Source: Trichobilharzia szidati (lineage: Eukaryota > Platyhelminthes > Trematoda > Strigeidida > Schistosomatidae). Taken from it: a DNA stretch of 64,000 nt. This document shows positions 44,216 through 54,740 of the stretch, one piece after another. The notes under the pieces are model-generated. The model was not told the DNA's origin. It was given only the letters and a program-made list of their open reading frames with translations, and did no database searches. Location of the stretch: assembly GCA_944472155.2 (NCBI GenBank), contig OX235274.1:34036052-34100051 (forward strand), read 5' to 3'. The position numbers were made by a program, and so were the translations under genes. Position 1 is the stretch's first letter. The number at the start of each line of letters is the position of its first letter.

Positions 44216-44706
44216 TAATAATAACTGTTATTATCATTATTATTATTGTTTCCTTTAATTCCTAGAGGAACATAGGGCTTCAGCCATGCGTCTCCATTGC
44301 GTTCGGTTCTCTGCTAGAGTTTTCACCTGGCTCCAAGTCTGCCCACATGCTTTCATCTCCTCTTCACATGACCTCCTCCAAGTCACCCTTGCACTGACGA
44401 CCAACTCGCCGCTTCCCTTTCGGGTTCCACTCGAGTCATGGCTTGTCTAGTGATTTCACTTGCTGGTTTCCTCAGAGTATGGCCAATCCACCATCTGCAT
44501 TTCTTCCTGCCTATTTGTTGCACAATCGGTTCCTGCTGAGTTGGTTCGCTCCCAGAGATCTCTGTTGCTGATCTTTTCTGGCCGGCCATCTGATCTTGAG
44601 TAGTATTGAGCGAAGACAGCTGTTGATGAAGGTCTGTAGTTTGTTTGAGATGCTCTTTATGACGCGCCAAGTCTCTGATCCGTATAGTAGCACTGACTGT
44701 TAGTAT
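44216..44706 (-). mobile_element. RTE-B LINE, C-terminal fragment
   Basis: The minus strand encodes VLLYGSETWRVIKSISNKLQ TFINSCLRS and KIRWPARKDQQQRSLGANQL, then KKCRWWIGHTLRKPASEITR and the 3' signature, with the tail in the shared (ATT)n at 44216-44250. It lacks the 4-bp insertion of the 34/40 kb subfamily. Confidence 0.8.
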
Positions 44707-45019
44707 TCACAAAACCGACTGGTAATCTTTTGTTATTGCAACCAGATGTTTAATAGTCTGTCTGCTCTCTTATGTTTCAGAAATTTTAGCAAAACCACAT
44801 CGTCAGTTCATGTGCCGTATTCATTGTTACGAACACATGAAAGTAGATTTGTATATTTATAAATCCATAGAGTACAGGAAATATAATTATTATATATTAG
44901 ACTGCATTCCCAACCATCCACACGATCCACGAATACCATATTTTGAGATCGATTATTTTAGTAGACATAAATGAATACTGTCACAACTTCAATTGGTAAG
45001 TTCTGTCAAAGCAACTATT

Positions 45020-45272
45020 TTGAAAAGAAATGGAGATGGATTGGACATACGTTGAGGGGACCGTCGAATGATATCACGTGACAAGCCATTGCTCTAGTGG
45101 AATCCGAGTGGGAGGCGACGAGTGGGTCGTCGGTGCGACGGTGACTTGGAGGAGATCATGTGGCGAGGAGGAGATGAGAGATTATGGGGAATCGTAGATC
45201 CAGCTGAAAAGGACAGCAGAAAATAGAACAAAGTGGTGAACCCAAGGGAATAGTAATAAAATAATAATGTAT
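45020..45272 (+). mobile_element. RTE-B LINE, 3' fragment
   Basis: AAATGGAGATGGATTGGACA TACG, GGGAGGCGACGAGTGGGTCG and CCCAAGGGAATAGTAATAAA mark the WRWIGHTLR block, the RRVGR block and the 3' end. Confidence 0.7.
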
Positions 45273-45730
45273 TCAAAAACTTTTTGCTAGGTACCTTTGT
45301 TTACCTTAGTCATAGAATTGTTCTTTTTATGTATTATATGATTTGGATTCATCCCACTTCATTTCATCTTCGCCTACCTTATTGAAATCATCATCGCACT
45401 TTTAAATTTTGACAAAACTTGACCTTCTATTAAAATCTGTTGTCCGCTTGATTCTTATTTCTAAACGAGTCTTCATCACTTGATTAATTAGTTGTAAACC
45501 TCCTTGACTATGTAAGATTATCCCTAGTGTTTCAAACATAGTTGTCACTCATACACTTTGGTTTACAGTGTTACTAACTGACGACAACCTTTGACCTTTG
45601 TTGTCAATCTGCACTGTACATATAAAAAAACCTGAATAACTGTACAGCTTTGAAATAAAGTTACTAAAATGGATCTGTTAGCTGCTGACTCATATGTTCG
45701 TAAAAATAAATTGAATAATAACAGATATTG

Positions 45731-45887
45731 AACATTTCTAGTTTGACCACGGATTGTTATCAGTTAGAGAACCATTGTAAACCAGCACTGGAGTACTGAA
45801 CAACTGTTTCGTCCTTGTTTGAGAATCATTGGCACCCATCACCAAGGTGACAACCCAGGACCTCCTGGTTTCAAGGCAAGCTCGTAT
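45731..45887 (+). repeat. R1 element, left part, split by a PLE
   Basis: It shows R1 end sequence (TCAGTTAGAGAACCATTG, GGAGTACTGAACAACTGTTT CGTCC) and the start of the core (CAGGACCTCCTGGTTTCAAG G). It stops at the duplication AAGCTCGTAT. The core resumes at 47343. Confidence 0.75.
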
Positions 45888-45889
45888 GC

Positions 45890-46813
45890 ATGTGGTTAAG
45901 ATACGTGGATGGTACCTTAGTCATAATCAAATGTAGTTTGTTAAATGAACTTTTTCACTTAATAAACAATATATCAGAAACTATCAAGTTCTCCAAAGAG
46001 GTTGAATCCGATGAGAATGATTTGGCGTTCCTGGACAGTTTAGTAAAAAGAAAACTAGATGGCAAATTTAAAATAAACATTTTCAGAAAGCCGACAAATT
46101 TGGACAGATACCTAGACTACTATTCAGCTCACCCATTTACCACCAAAGTAACTGTGGTCAAGAATCTGATCAACAGAGCCAAACGTCTAGTTACTGAGGA
46201 GGAAGAGATTAGCAAGGAAATAAAATTGGTTCAATCCACTCTTGAATCAAATAATTATCCTAAAGCTTTCATAAATAGATATTTAAAATGTGAAGATAAG
46301 GATGAATCGAAACCTGATGCTAAGAATTGGGTTAGTACAGCGGTGATTCCTTACCGCAAAGAAACATCCGATGAAATAAAGCGAATCCTTAACGATCATA
46401 ACATAAGAGTGTATTTTCGTGCAACTAACACCTTACGCTCCTCACTGGTGAAGGTTAAGGATAAAATAGAACAAGAAAACCAGCAGAATTGTGTATACCA
46501 GATCAGTTGTGGGGATTGTAACGTCTTATATGTAGGAGAAACTTCCAGACAGGTAAATATAAGAGTGAAAGAGCATAAACAATGTCTAAAGGTGGTTCCA
46601 AAGACCTTTGCAGACCTAAAGAAGCTAGAAAACAACTCAGCGATTGCACTGCATTCGATAGAAACGGGACACAAAATCGACTTTGATAAGACTAAGATTT
46701 TACAGAAAGGTTTTGGTTCGTATAAAGAAAGACTGACTATAGAAGCCCTACATATATGGGTGAATCCCAACAGTTTGAACAGACGTGAAGGTGTGATGTT
46801 AGCTGATGCATGA
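45890..46813 (+). CDS. PLE protein, partial: end of RT and GIY-YIG endonuclease
   Basis: The frame starts inside the RT catalytic core, WLRYVDGTLVII (YVDD changed to YVDG), followed by the thumb-like region (FLDSLVKRKLDGKFKINIFR, VVKNLINRAKRLV). A GIY-YIG nuclease near 46480-46570 reads CVYQISCGDCNVLYVGETSR, with the downstream Arg in INIRVKEH and the conserved IALHSIETGHKIDF. The C-terminus is ALHIWVNPNSLNRREGVMLA. The 307 codons are intact, but the first catalytic parts are missing, so the copy cannot move alone. The apparent start ATG spans the insertion border and is probably not a start. The fragment at 54180-54740 is from the same subfamily. Confidence 0.85.
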   Translation: MWLRYVDGTLVIIKCSLLNELFHLINNISETIKFSKEVESDENDLAFLDSLVKRKLDGKFKINIFRKPTNLDRYLDYYSAHPFTTKVTVVKNLINRAKRLVTEEEEISKEIKLVQSTLESNNYPKAFINRYLKCEDKDESKPDAKNWVSTAVIPYRKETSDEIKRILNDHNIRVYFRATNTLRSSLVKVKDKIEQENQQNCVYQISCGDCNVLYVGETSRQVNIRVKEHKQCLKVVPKTFADLKKLENNSAIALHSIETGHKIDFDKTKILQKGFGSYKERLTIEALHIWVNPNSLNRREGVMLADA

Positions 46814-47035
46814 CAAATCCTGACTAATAAATAAAAATTGGATATATATCAACAATTAGTCGTACTTGGTGAAAATTCCCGATTGTCTGTGTCTTCTTAT
46901 GGAGAGGCTAACAAATGTTTTATCACTGGTAACCCACACACATACACACACCATTGTATACTGCATATACACATATAGTTTACCAAAAGTAGACTAATTT
47001 TGAAAGCCTGAGGTCAAATTTTGATCACAGTTCAT

Positions 47036-47226
47036 ACAATTTTTGTTCATTATACAAGTTGATACCTGTTTCATGATTCATATGACTGGACAAAGAATTT
47101 AAAAACAGGAGATGTCCTTTTATATATAAACATACAATTTTTGTTAGTTATACTTGTTGATGCTTGTTGAATGACTAATGATTGCACATAGTTTAAAAAC
47201 AAGAGATGTTCCTTTTATATATAAAC
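47036..47226 (+). repeat. Tandem duplication in the PLE 3' region
   Basis: Two units of about 95 nt (47036-47128, 47129-47226) share CATACAATTTTTGTT, the TTGATGCTTG/TTGATACCTG block, TTTAAAAAC and the ending CCTTTTATATATAAAC. Confidence 0.75.
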
Positions 47227-47244
47227 CTCTGTTATGTTAATTTC

Positions 47245-47302
47245 GATTAATTTCCCTGAAGAAGTTCGGACCAGACTGCCGAACGAAACGTTGGAATTAA
47301 TC
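47245..47302 (+). ncRNA. Type I hammerhead ribozyme motif at the PLE 3' end
   Basis: Core CTGAAGA 47256-47262 (fits CUGANGA). Stem II is GTTCGG 47264-47269 / CCGAAC 47279-47284, six perfect pairs, with a 9-nt loop. GAAA is at 47285-47288. Stem III is the self-complementary ACGT at 47288-47291. The predicted cleavage triplet GTT ends at 47292. Stem I is GATTAATTTCC 47245-47255 / GGAATTAATC 47293-47302, ten pairs with one bulged T. One extra A (47263) precedes stem II. PLE ends are known to carry hammerheads with such minimal stem III, thought to work as dimers. Confidence 0.85.
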
Positions 47303-47342
47303 ATTTCAATTTCGCAGAGATTTTACACATATAGTATTTTAT

Positions 47343-47560
47343 AAGTTCGTATACCATTCAGCCACTAGGACCCTATTCAATGGCCAGCCAATGAATTCTA
47401 AATTCTACCAATTCGTGGTTTTAGTGCGATCACCAACCAATGTCCAACTCCATCCTCACTGCCGACCTCAATGGTCACGACTTCTCACTAGAACTCCAGG
47501 AAACTCCGTCCGATAGCAAGTTACTAGAGAGCATCAGATATTGAACTGCTTTGTTATAAC
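47343..47560 (+). repeat. R1 element, continuation after the PLE
   Basis: TTCGTATACCATTCAGCCAC TAGGACCC, GGCCAGCCAATGAATTC and CTCACTGCCGACCTCAATGG are R1 core sequence collinear with 35680-35870. The right inverted end is not seen. Confidence 0.7.
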
Positions 47561-48619
47561 CTCACGGTGAGTATCTTTTTTGAATGAATGCAACATCCCT
47601 GTATCTTTTACAGAAATAGAAATTGATGACGTCTAGATATTAAATTATGCAGTACCAATAATAACAATATGCCTACAAAACACTACGCTTTATTTGAATA
47701 TACACAAATTTATGTTGCACAATACTTTTTCACGTGCTAAATATTTTGAACATTCCCGTTTGGAAATTATAAACAAAACAACTGTATAATAGGACTTATT
47801 ATTATGATAAATGATGAGGGTTGGTAGTGTTTTACAATGTAGATAGAATCTTCTTTTTAAATAAAAAAAAATCACCATAATAAATAATAGTCATAATGAT
47901 TAACCATTCCTGATTATGTATATAACTATTTCCGGAAGGATATCTCTACTAAAATCAATGCAAAAATGTATTTGCTTCTCCACATTTAAACACAAGGTAG
48001 ACATCATTATTTAAATGCACTCTGTTCAATAGTTATTGAAAGTAATGGCGCGAATTTTGTCAGGTTTAAATTAGCTGGTTTATCCATTTGTATTCTAGTA
48101 CTGTTAAGCAAGAGTACAAATGGAATAGACTGAGTAAAGCAGGTATTAAAACTGAATTTGATACTGTTGGAGAGAAACTAGCCTTCACAAAGCTTATATT
48201 CTAAGGTGGTGAATTATCTAGAAGAATTAAATATAGAAAAATATATGCTTTGAAAAGTAACTTATGCAGCTACCCGGTTAGTTGCACTTCTTCGAGTAAA
48301 ATGGCTCACTGAGACAACCTAAGATTGACAATTCTCCCCCTTTCATTTACAAACAGAAAGAACAAATTCTAACAGCATGTAGAAACATGTTCTAAAGAAC
48401 TTGCAACTAGACGGTATAGACGTCTTCATTAGTGCAGTCGTTTTTCATGTGGTAGATAATGATCATGAAGTCGACGTTTTATAATCAACTGGGTTAATTA
48501 AAGCAGAATTTAGACCCAGTCTGCTACTTATCACTGTAGTGATCAGACGGTTAATGTCCAGGTTGTGGATTCAGGAAGAAGTGGTTATCAGTTTTGCCTA
48601 TCGTGGCTGGAGAGATTTT
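47561..48619. other. No recognisable gene
   Basis: An A+T-rich region with open frames to 62 codons only and no family match by eye. Confidence 0.45.
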
Positions 48620-49361
48620 AGATTATTTTTATTTCACTTTTGTTAGTATTATTCCATTGGATTCTGAGCAAGACATAGGGCTCCACCAGAACATCTATTT
48701 GTCAGCCTGTTTTCTGCAGTCCACTGTAGCTAGCTCTACGACTGAACATAGGCAGTCATCTCCTCCTCACGCGATCTCCTCCATTCCACTCTCAGATGCC
48801 AAACTCAAACTGGACTGGTGCGCGATGTCATCCAACAGTCTCTACAGCATCTGTCCGGTCCATCTCCATCTTCCTTCGAATATTTGTTGAGCAATACGTT
48901 CTCGATTGATTCGTTTCCGGAGATCTCGTTGCTAATCCTTCCTGATTGGTCATCTGATCATCAATATACAGCCAGAAAATGCAGACTTTGATGAAAGTCG
49001 GAAGTCTGTTGGGAATGCTTTTCATGGGACGCAGTGTAAATTTCTGACCTGACGGATTTAAAATTAGTGTTGGAAATCCGAATTTAATTGTTTATAGTGA
49101 GTGAAGAAGACTTCCAAATTGATTTCAGAGTGATGAAGATCTGCTTTTGGCTTTCCGATCCTGGTTTTGAAATCCGCATCCATTCTGACTGCCTGGATAA
49201 GTGAAGGAAGTAGTCTCTTTCACGTTTCTTCCGTTGATTGTGATTGGGGCTTGTTGTTGTGGTTGGTTAATTTTCTTCATCACCTCTGTCTTCTCTGTGT
49301 TCATTTGAACTCCTGTCTCTGATGCTTCTCCTACCTCCAGTTCTTCTGGAGTCTTCCTTAT
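48620..49361 (-). mobile_element. RTE-B LINE, degraded 3' half
   Basis: Minus strand: GEASETGVQMNTEKTEVMKK I and ITINGRNVKETTSFTYPGS near 49330-49180, then remnants of SIPNRLPTFIKVCIF near 49020, ERIANKDLRKRINRE-type and RKMEMDRTDAVE sequence near 48900-48840, then the 3' signature near 48680-48640. Confidence 0.7.
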
Positions 49362-50403
49362 ATATATGTATATCGCCGAAAATACCCATTCAGTCATGAA
49401 GAAAATAAAAGACAAATTCAGAGAAGCAAATTCTCTTTATTGACGAAATCATCTTCAGAGGCTGTACAGTCGTATTTATTTTTACCAAAAATGTATAGTA
49501 GTCTATTACTGAGTAATAGGGGGGGGGTGACATCATTGATATAATTACTCAGAAGTGGCTTTAGAGATAAAAATAAAAGTTGTAAATTACGTAATACTCA
49601 ACACCGTACAAAGGAAGAAAGTGTTAGAAATTTGATAAGGTTAAAATTGCTATTGAGTGAGAAGAAAGGTGGGAGTTGAGTGTCAATTGAACAAGTGTGA
49701 AGAGGGTGTGAAAATGTACAAAAAGGAACATATGAGAGTGATAATAGTGAATTAATTATTAAAGTAGAAGCAAACTAAAAGTAAAATTGAAAATTAAAAA
49801 AAGAAAAGCAAAAATCAAAATTTTTTACAGGGAACTACTAGTGAAGAGATTAAGACCAAGGTGGAATAAGAGACTGGACAAACTTTTTCTCTATACAGAG
49901 TTTGGGGTTGTATTGACGAATTTATTATTACGTCAATACAACCCCAAACTCTGTATAGAGAAAAAGTTTGTCCAGTCTCTTATTCTACCTTGGTCTTAAT
50001 CTCTTCACTAGTCGTTCTCTGTAAAAAGTTTTAAATTTTTTTTAATTTTCAATTTTACTTTTAGTTTGCTTTTACTTTAATAATTAATTCACTATTATCA
50101 CTCTCATATGTTCCTTTTTGTACATTTTCACACCCTCTTCACACTTGTTCAATTGGCACTCAACTGCTATTGAGTATTACGTAATTTACAACTTTTATTT
50201 TTATCTCTAAAGCCACTTCCGAGTAATTATATCAATTATGTCACCTCTACCCTATTACTCAATAATAGACTACTGTACATTTTTGGTAAATATAAAAGCG
50301 ACTGTACAGCTAGCCTGAGGATGATTTCGTCAATAAGGAAAATTTTATTCGCTGTATTTGTCTTTTATTTTCTTCATGACTCAATGGGTATATATATATA
50401 TGT
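49362..50403. mobile_element. Head-to-head pair of PLE 3' ends (large foldback)
   Basis: The left arm 49362-49918 is the reverse complement of the right arm 49931-50403. The spacer is 12 nt. Over the inner 58 bases there is one mismatch. The left arm has about 85 extra nt near 49600-49680. The right arm starts inside the last codons of a PLE ORF (RQYNPKLCIEKKFVQSLILPW, where relatives have KPDLCIQK...LSLPW) and runs through its 3' UTR to a terminal repeat ending in (TA)n. The left arm is the same reversed. Confidence 0.85.
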
Positions 50404-50817
50404 ATATATATATATATGGCAAGAAGTTTTCCGACGCCATTGGTTCTTTTCTTTCAAATCTTCACGTATATTCAAGCTGTTTTAGATTGCCCTCAGAGTT
50501 GAGAACAACCAAAGGCATAAAATAGTCAAGTCATGTTATCCTGCACAATTTGTTTTTCTTTTCTTTCTTTGTTCAAATTCTTCAACAGAAACAATTGTAT
50601 AAATTGTTTTTTCTTGATGACTGGTTCGGCATTTACTGACAAATCTTATTAGTAGTATACGAAGAAGAAGTCTTAAGTGATGCAAAGAAACCTAGTAAAT
50701 ATACTTAATAGCTTTAACAGGTATATCTGTTACATGAAGCTGCTTTTTGTGTAAAGAAATAGTACCCAATAATAGACAGACAACAGCAAAGTCCATTTTA
50801 TTATTCGTGAAACGTTG

Positions 50818-51212
50818 GCAGTGTTGATTTACAGGGATTTGTTTGGTTACATGTTTGATGATAAGCTCTGTCGCATGAGCTACAGGACCACTGTTAAACC
50901 TGGGAGTACTTGACATCTCTTACGTCCTAGTTTGCGACCCTTCAGTTGTACGAAGCCACCGTGGTTAGAACCCACGACCTTCTGATTACAAGGCAAGTTC
51001 GTAGACCATTCAACCATTGTGAACCATCTAATAGTCCATGAATATATATCTCAACCAGTAGCCAGTGTCATAAGTTCGAACACCAATAAATGCATACTAC
51101 GGAGGAGTTCCAAACTGGGACGAAACAGCTGTCTGGTACTCCTTGGTTTTCCAATAGTACCCCCAGCTGATATCAGCATACTGTAAATACCTATCAAACA
51201 AACTGTTTATTG
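50818..51212. repeat. R1 foldback element, both ends
   Basis: The left end is TTTACAGGGATTTG...GGGAGTACTTGACATCTC... The right end is GAGTTCCAAACTGGGACGAA ACAGCTGTCTGGTACTCC... The core includes TTAGAACCCACGACCTTCTG and GTAGACCATTCAACCATTGT G. It is shorter than the 32.5 and 35.5 kb copies. 51213-51959 holds nothing recognisable apart from a (TA)n tract at 51875. Confidence 0.75.
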
Positions 51213-51959
51213 TACCATATAATTATTATTACTACCAATATAATCAACATGGAAATTATTCTTATATATTAATTATTCCTAACACTTTTAGTTTCATTGT
51301 TTCCTACTCACTCCCATAGGGTACTATTTTCTGAATGTTAAAGCGTCTTTTTTTGTTTTGTTTCGACTCTCAGTCTCACTTTGAGTCGACTATTGTTTAG
51401 ATATCATGAGGAGCAGCCAATATATACTACAATACTTCTTATACTTCTATATTCTATAATTTATCCTACTTCCGGAGAACTTTTTCTTTTTGTCTGACGT
51501 AAACAACCATTTCGTTTTTCAACAACAAAAAGATGGAACTTTACTTTAAAGAAAAAGCTTTACACAGGGGAGTATAATATCTGCCTACCATATGTAGAAA
51601 GGAGGAAATACCAAAGTTGTTGAATTACTGCAAACTCACTAGACCATGAAAATATTCAATTGTAGATACAGAATGCAGTAGAGATAAATCAATGAACAAC
51701 ATGTACAGGAAATAGAACACATAGAGAGGGAGAGAGAAAGAGAGAGATTACTTTGCAAACGCTTGAAAGTCCAGTAACCTCCTTGAGTTTGAAACAAAAA
51801 AAAGAAAAAAGAAATATCCTATCGACAATGAGTAGGCTACAGGAAGGCTGGGAAAAAGTGTTTTTATTTCGTCGCATATATATATATATATATTCTTTTC
51901 ATCCGTGGGATAATCAATACACTTGAAGTATTCTCTAAATTAATAAATGTACAAAGCTT

Positions 51960-52480
51960 TCAATCTGGAAATCTTCGTCACTCCTCAGCATCAACAACAA
52001 AATTCCGATTTTCAATGCAAACGTCAAGTCAGTCAGTTCTTACATGCGGATCAGAAACTTGGCGGGCCACAAAGAATATTTCCACCAGCCTGTTGCAGAC
52101 CTTTATCAACAACTGTCTTCGTTCTATACTCAATATCAGATGGTCGCCGGAAAGAATCACCAACAAGAAACTATGGGAACAAACAAAACAAGAACCAATC
52201 GCCCAACAAATATGCAGGAGAAAGTGGAGATGGATTGGACACTCGCTGAGGAGGCCGCTGGGTGACATCGCACGTCAGGCCCTCCAGTGGAACCGGAAAG
52301 GGAAGCGGCGAGTGGGACGTCCAAGGATGACATGGAGGAGATCGTGTGATGAGGAACTAAAACAGTATGGATTAACATGGATGCAGGTGAAAAGTACAGC
52401 AGAAGACAGAAGAAAGTGGAGGCGTGCAGTTGAAGCCCTATGTTCCACTAGGAACCCAAGGGAACAATCATAAATAATAA
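51960..52480 (+). mobile_element. RTE-B LINE, 3' end, best-preserved C-terminal domain
   Basis: An open frame, 52015-52473: LTCGSETWRATKNISTSLLQ TFINNCLRSILNIRWSPERI TNKKLWEQTKQEPIAQQICR RKWRW in part, then RRPLGDIARQ and RVGRPRMTWRRSCDEELKQY, to ALCSTRNPREQS. It is followed by the (AAT)n tail at 52470-52486. 5'-truncated. It shows the intact C-terminal sequence of the family. Confidence 0.85.
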
Positions 52481-52687
52481 TAACAAAGCTTTAATTAATG
52501 TTGCATTTCTTCTTTGTATACGTGGAAGTATTTTCATCCTCTTCGACCATTTAAGACCTCGCCAGTTGATATTGATTGGAACAGGAAAATTGTTTGAAAA
52601 ATTCCTCCTGGACGATCTAATCGCATCAATTGAAATTATTTGGAGGTTACAACTAACTGTGTAATTCATTATTTTTTATTTTTTTTA

Positions 52688-52878
52688 GTTTTTGATTATA
52701 GCCTGATTCCACACCGTATTTTTGGTACAAGTATGGGATTTTCAGCATGTGATATCGGTAGCCCAAATTCAGCAGGCCATTCATTGATATAAGGTGTGCG
52801 TCAACAAGGGATTGAACCTCGGACCATGTGCATGGTCGGCGAAAGTCCTAACCGCTGTGCCACCGACGCACAGTAAAA
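52688..52878 (-). mobile_element. SINE S2: tRNA-like head with CR1-like tail
   Basis: Minus strand: the head at 52878-52800 (GCGTCGGTGGCACAGCGGTT AGGACT, GACCATGCACATGGTC, GAGGTTCAATCCC), then GGGCTACCGATATCACATGC TGAAAATCCC, and the tail TACTTGTACCAAAAATACGG TGTGGAATC to 52690. Same architecture as 36602-36785. Confidence 0.8.
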
Positions 52879-52982
52879 GGTTTTGTATTTCCCAATGAAT
52901 GAGAAACAAAACGATACTGTTTTACTGACGTTTCGCTATTTAATGCTGCCGCTAATAGTTTTATCAAAGTATTATTAAACCA

Positions 52983-53947
52983 GAATTTGCAAAATAATAA
53001 TAATTTGCCTTATTGCAGAAACAGTACTAGTGGTACAGTGTGGAATTTTCAGCACATATCTACAATATTTGCATCTAATTTTATCCAACGTTTAAAAGGA
53101 GTATTTTCAAAAAAATAAATAAATATAAAGACAACAACGGCAAAGAAAACAAACACAAAAAACACAAAATAATTTTTTAATGCGAAAAACTACCAAGAAG
53201 TAGAAAGGAAAATAAACAGCATATAATAATATCTCAGTATTGGGTAGCGGAAGCAATGATGTGATTACTCATGGTGACAGTAAAGCTATAGTCATACAAG
53301 AAGTTATGAAATGATATTTAAGAATGTTTATCACCAAGATGGTCAGTTAATTTGGTTGGAACAACTCTAAACAAACATAAAATAACATTTCAGGGTTGTT
53401 GTTTTGTTTTTTATTGTCAGGTCTAGTGCAGTGTTTGTAGTGGTAGTGTGAGTAATCCTGCATAAGACAAAATTTTTAAGGTGGTGACAATGGCGTTCAC
53501 AACCAATGATTTTCAGTTTAATATTGCCAAAAAGTATAGAAAATAAGAAAAAACAACCACAAAACTAACAATTACATGATGGTTAATGACTGGACAATTT
53601 TGTAATACTCATAGTGATAATGGAGTCGGAACCAGTGGATACACAAAAGAAGGAATATAGTAAAGTACAAAAAAGGAAGCCAATGTTAATAATTTAGGTG
53701 GCTAAGTATGTTTAAGAAGGAGTTCACTATAGAATACAAAAGAAGAGAGAAATAAAAGAGCCTAACATTGTGTTATTAACAACAAAGCAAGTCATAGGTT
53801 TCGCGCTTAACATTGTCTCTGTCACTTAGAACACGGGCCAAGTATGGTTTCGTTGAGTTCCTGTACTTGGTTGTACGAGCATAGATTATTTTATACTGAT
53901 TTCTGGTTCTACTTGGTGAGATACAAGGCGAGAGTTGGGAATCTCAG
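52983..53947 (-). mobile_element. CR1-like LINE (CR1-C), 3' fragment
   Basis: The 3' end (minus) GCTGAAAATTCCACACTGTA CCACTAGTACTGTTTCTGCA ATAAGGC plus (ATT)n at 52983-53000. At 53945-53790 the coding remnant matches CR1-A (SPCISPSRTRNQYKIIYART TKYR..., then LARVLSDRDN). A long noncoding 3' UTR lies between. Confidence 0.75.
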
Positions 53948-54179
53948 CTTATATATGACAACTTAATCATAGTTCCTCAGCATGGGGTCATTTTTGCTTT
54001 GTCAAATTGGCCATTTGGTAAAGATAACAAAACCAGGCGTGGATTGTTGGATTTGATAAGTGTGTAAAATTATAAAAGCAGCGTGTATTTATATAATGAA
54101 ATTGCTTATCACATTTGTGTTCATTTTGTCATTTCATGAGAGAGGCGAGGGTGTTTTAACTAGGTCAAATTCTGTTTTA

Positions 54180-54740
54180 GTCCATCATTCCTAGTCAGAC
54201 AATTTAGATTCCATTTGATGATATGAAGTGCTTCTGATATTAGACGTTCTTTGTGATTTCTGAAATGCTTTTTCTGGATTATTATTTCAATATTGTCAAA
54301 ATCATTTTTGTGGCTTGATTCTATAGCGTGTAGGCCTATGACTGATAATTTTTTAAGCTTTACTAGTTCAACTGGATTTCCCGGTGGTCGAACAGATGCT
54401 CTACGGTGTTCATTTCTTCTGATTTTGATTTCGCAAGATGTTTGTCTAAGTGTATCGTATCACATTCCAAGCATTTCACTTTACAGACACAATTAGATCG
54501 AGAATCCTTAGGGATGTGGTCTTTTACATGGACAAGGTTGCTTTGTTGTTGTGTATCTGGTGTTTTGAAGAAAACTCTGATGTTGTGCTTATGGAGTACC
54601 CATCTGATACCGTCTGCCGTTTCTGATCTATGTGGAATGACAATTGTTGAGGCACATGCCTTCGGAATACGCTCTCGACCACATTTAATGTCAGTGTTGA
54701 TTTTGTTAACACCCTTTCCTACCAGAACACTGTTTTTATC
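54180..54740 (-). mobile_element. Penelope-like element, GIY-YIG region fragment
   Basis: Minus strand: VGKGVNKINTDIKCGRERIP K, ASTIVIPHRSETADGIRWVL HKHNIRVFFKT, VHVKDHIPKDSRSNCVCKVK C (start of GIY-YIG), then LFDHREIQL. It parallels 46340-46600 of the PLE at 45888. Frame breaks are present. Confidence 0.75.

Larger units (their letters stand above)
45888..47342 (+). mobile_element. Penelope-like element, 5'-truncated, with 3' hammerhead
   Basis: The element has a truncated ORF (45888-46813), a 530-nt 3' region with a tandem duplication (47036-47226) and a hammerhead motif (47245-47302), and ends about 40 nt later. It interrupts an R1 core. Flanking AAGCTCGTAT (45878-45887) and AAGTTCGTAT (47343-47352) form a 10-bp duplication with one mismatch, which defines the ends. 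Confidence 0.8.

Noticed and set aside
49787..49999. A 70-codon ORF with a PLE-like C-terminus as a gene
   Set aside because: It starts in the reversed arm and crosses the foldback centre. Only the last ~20 codons are PLE sequence.
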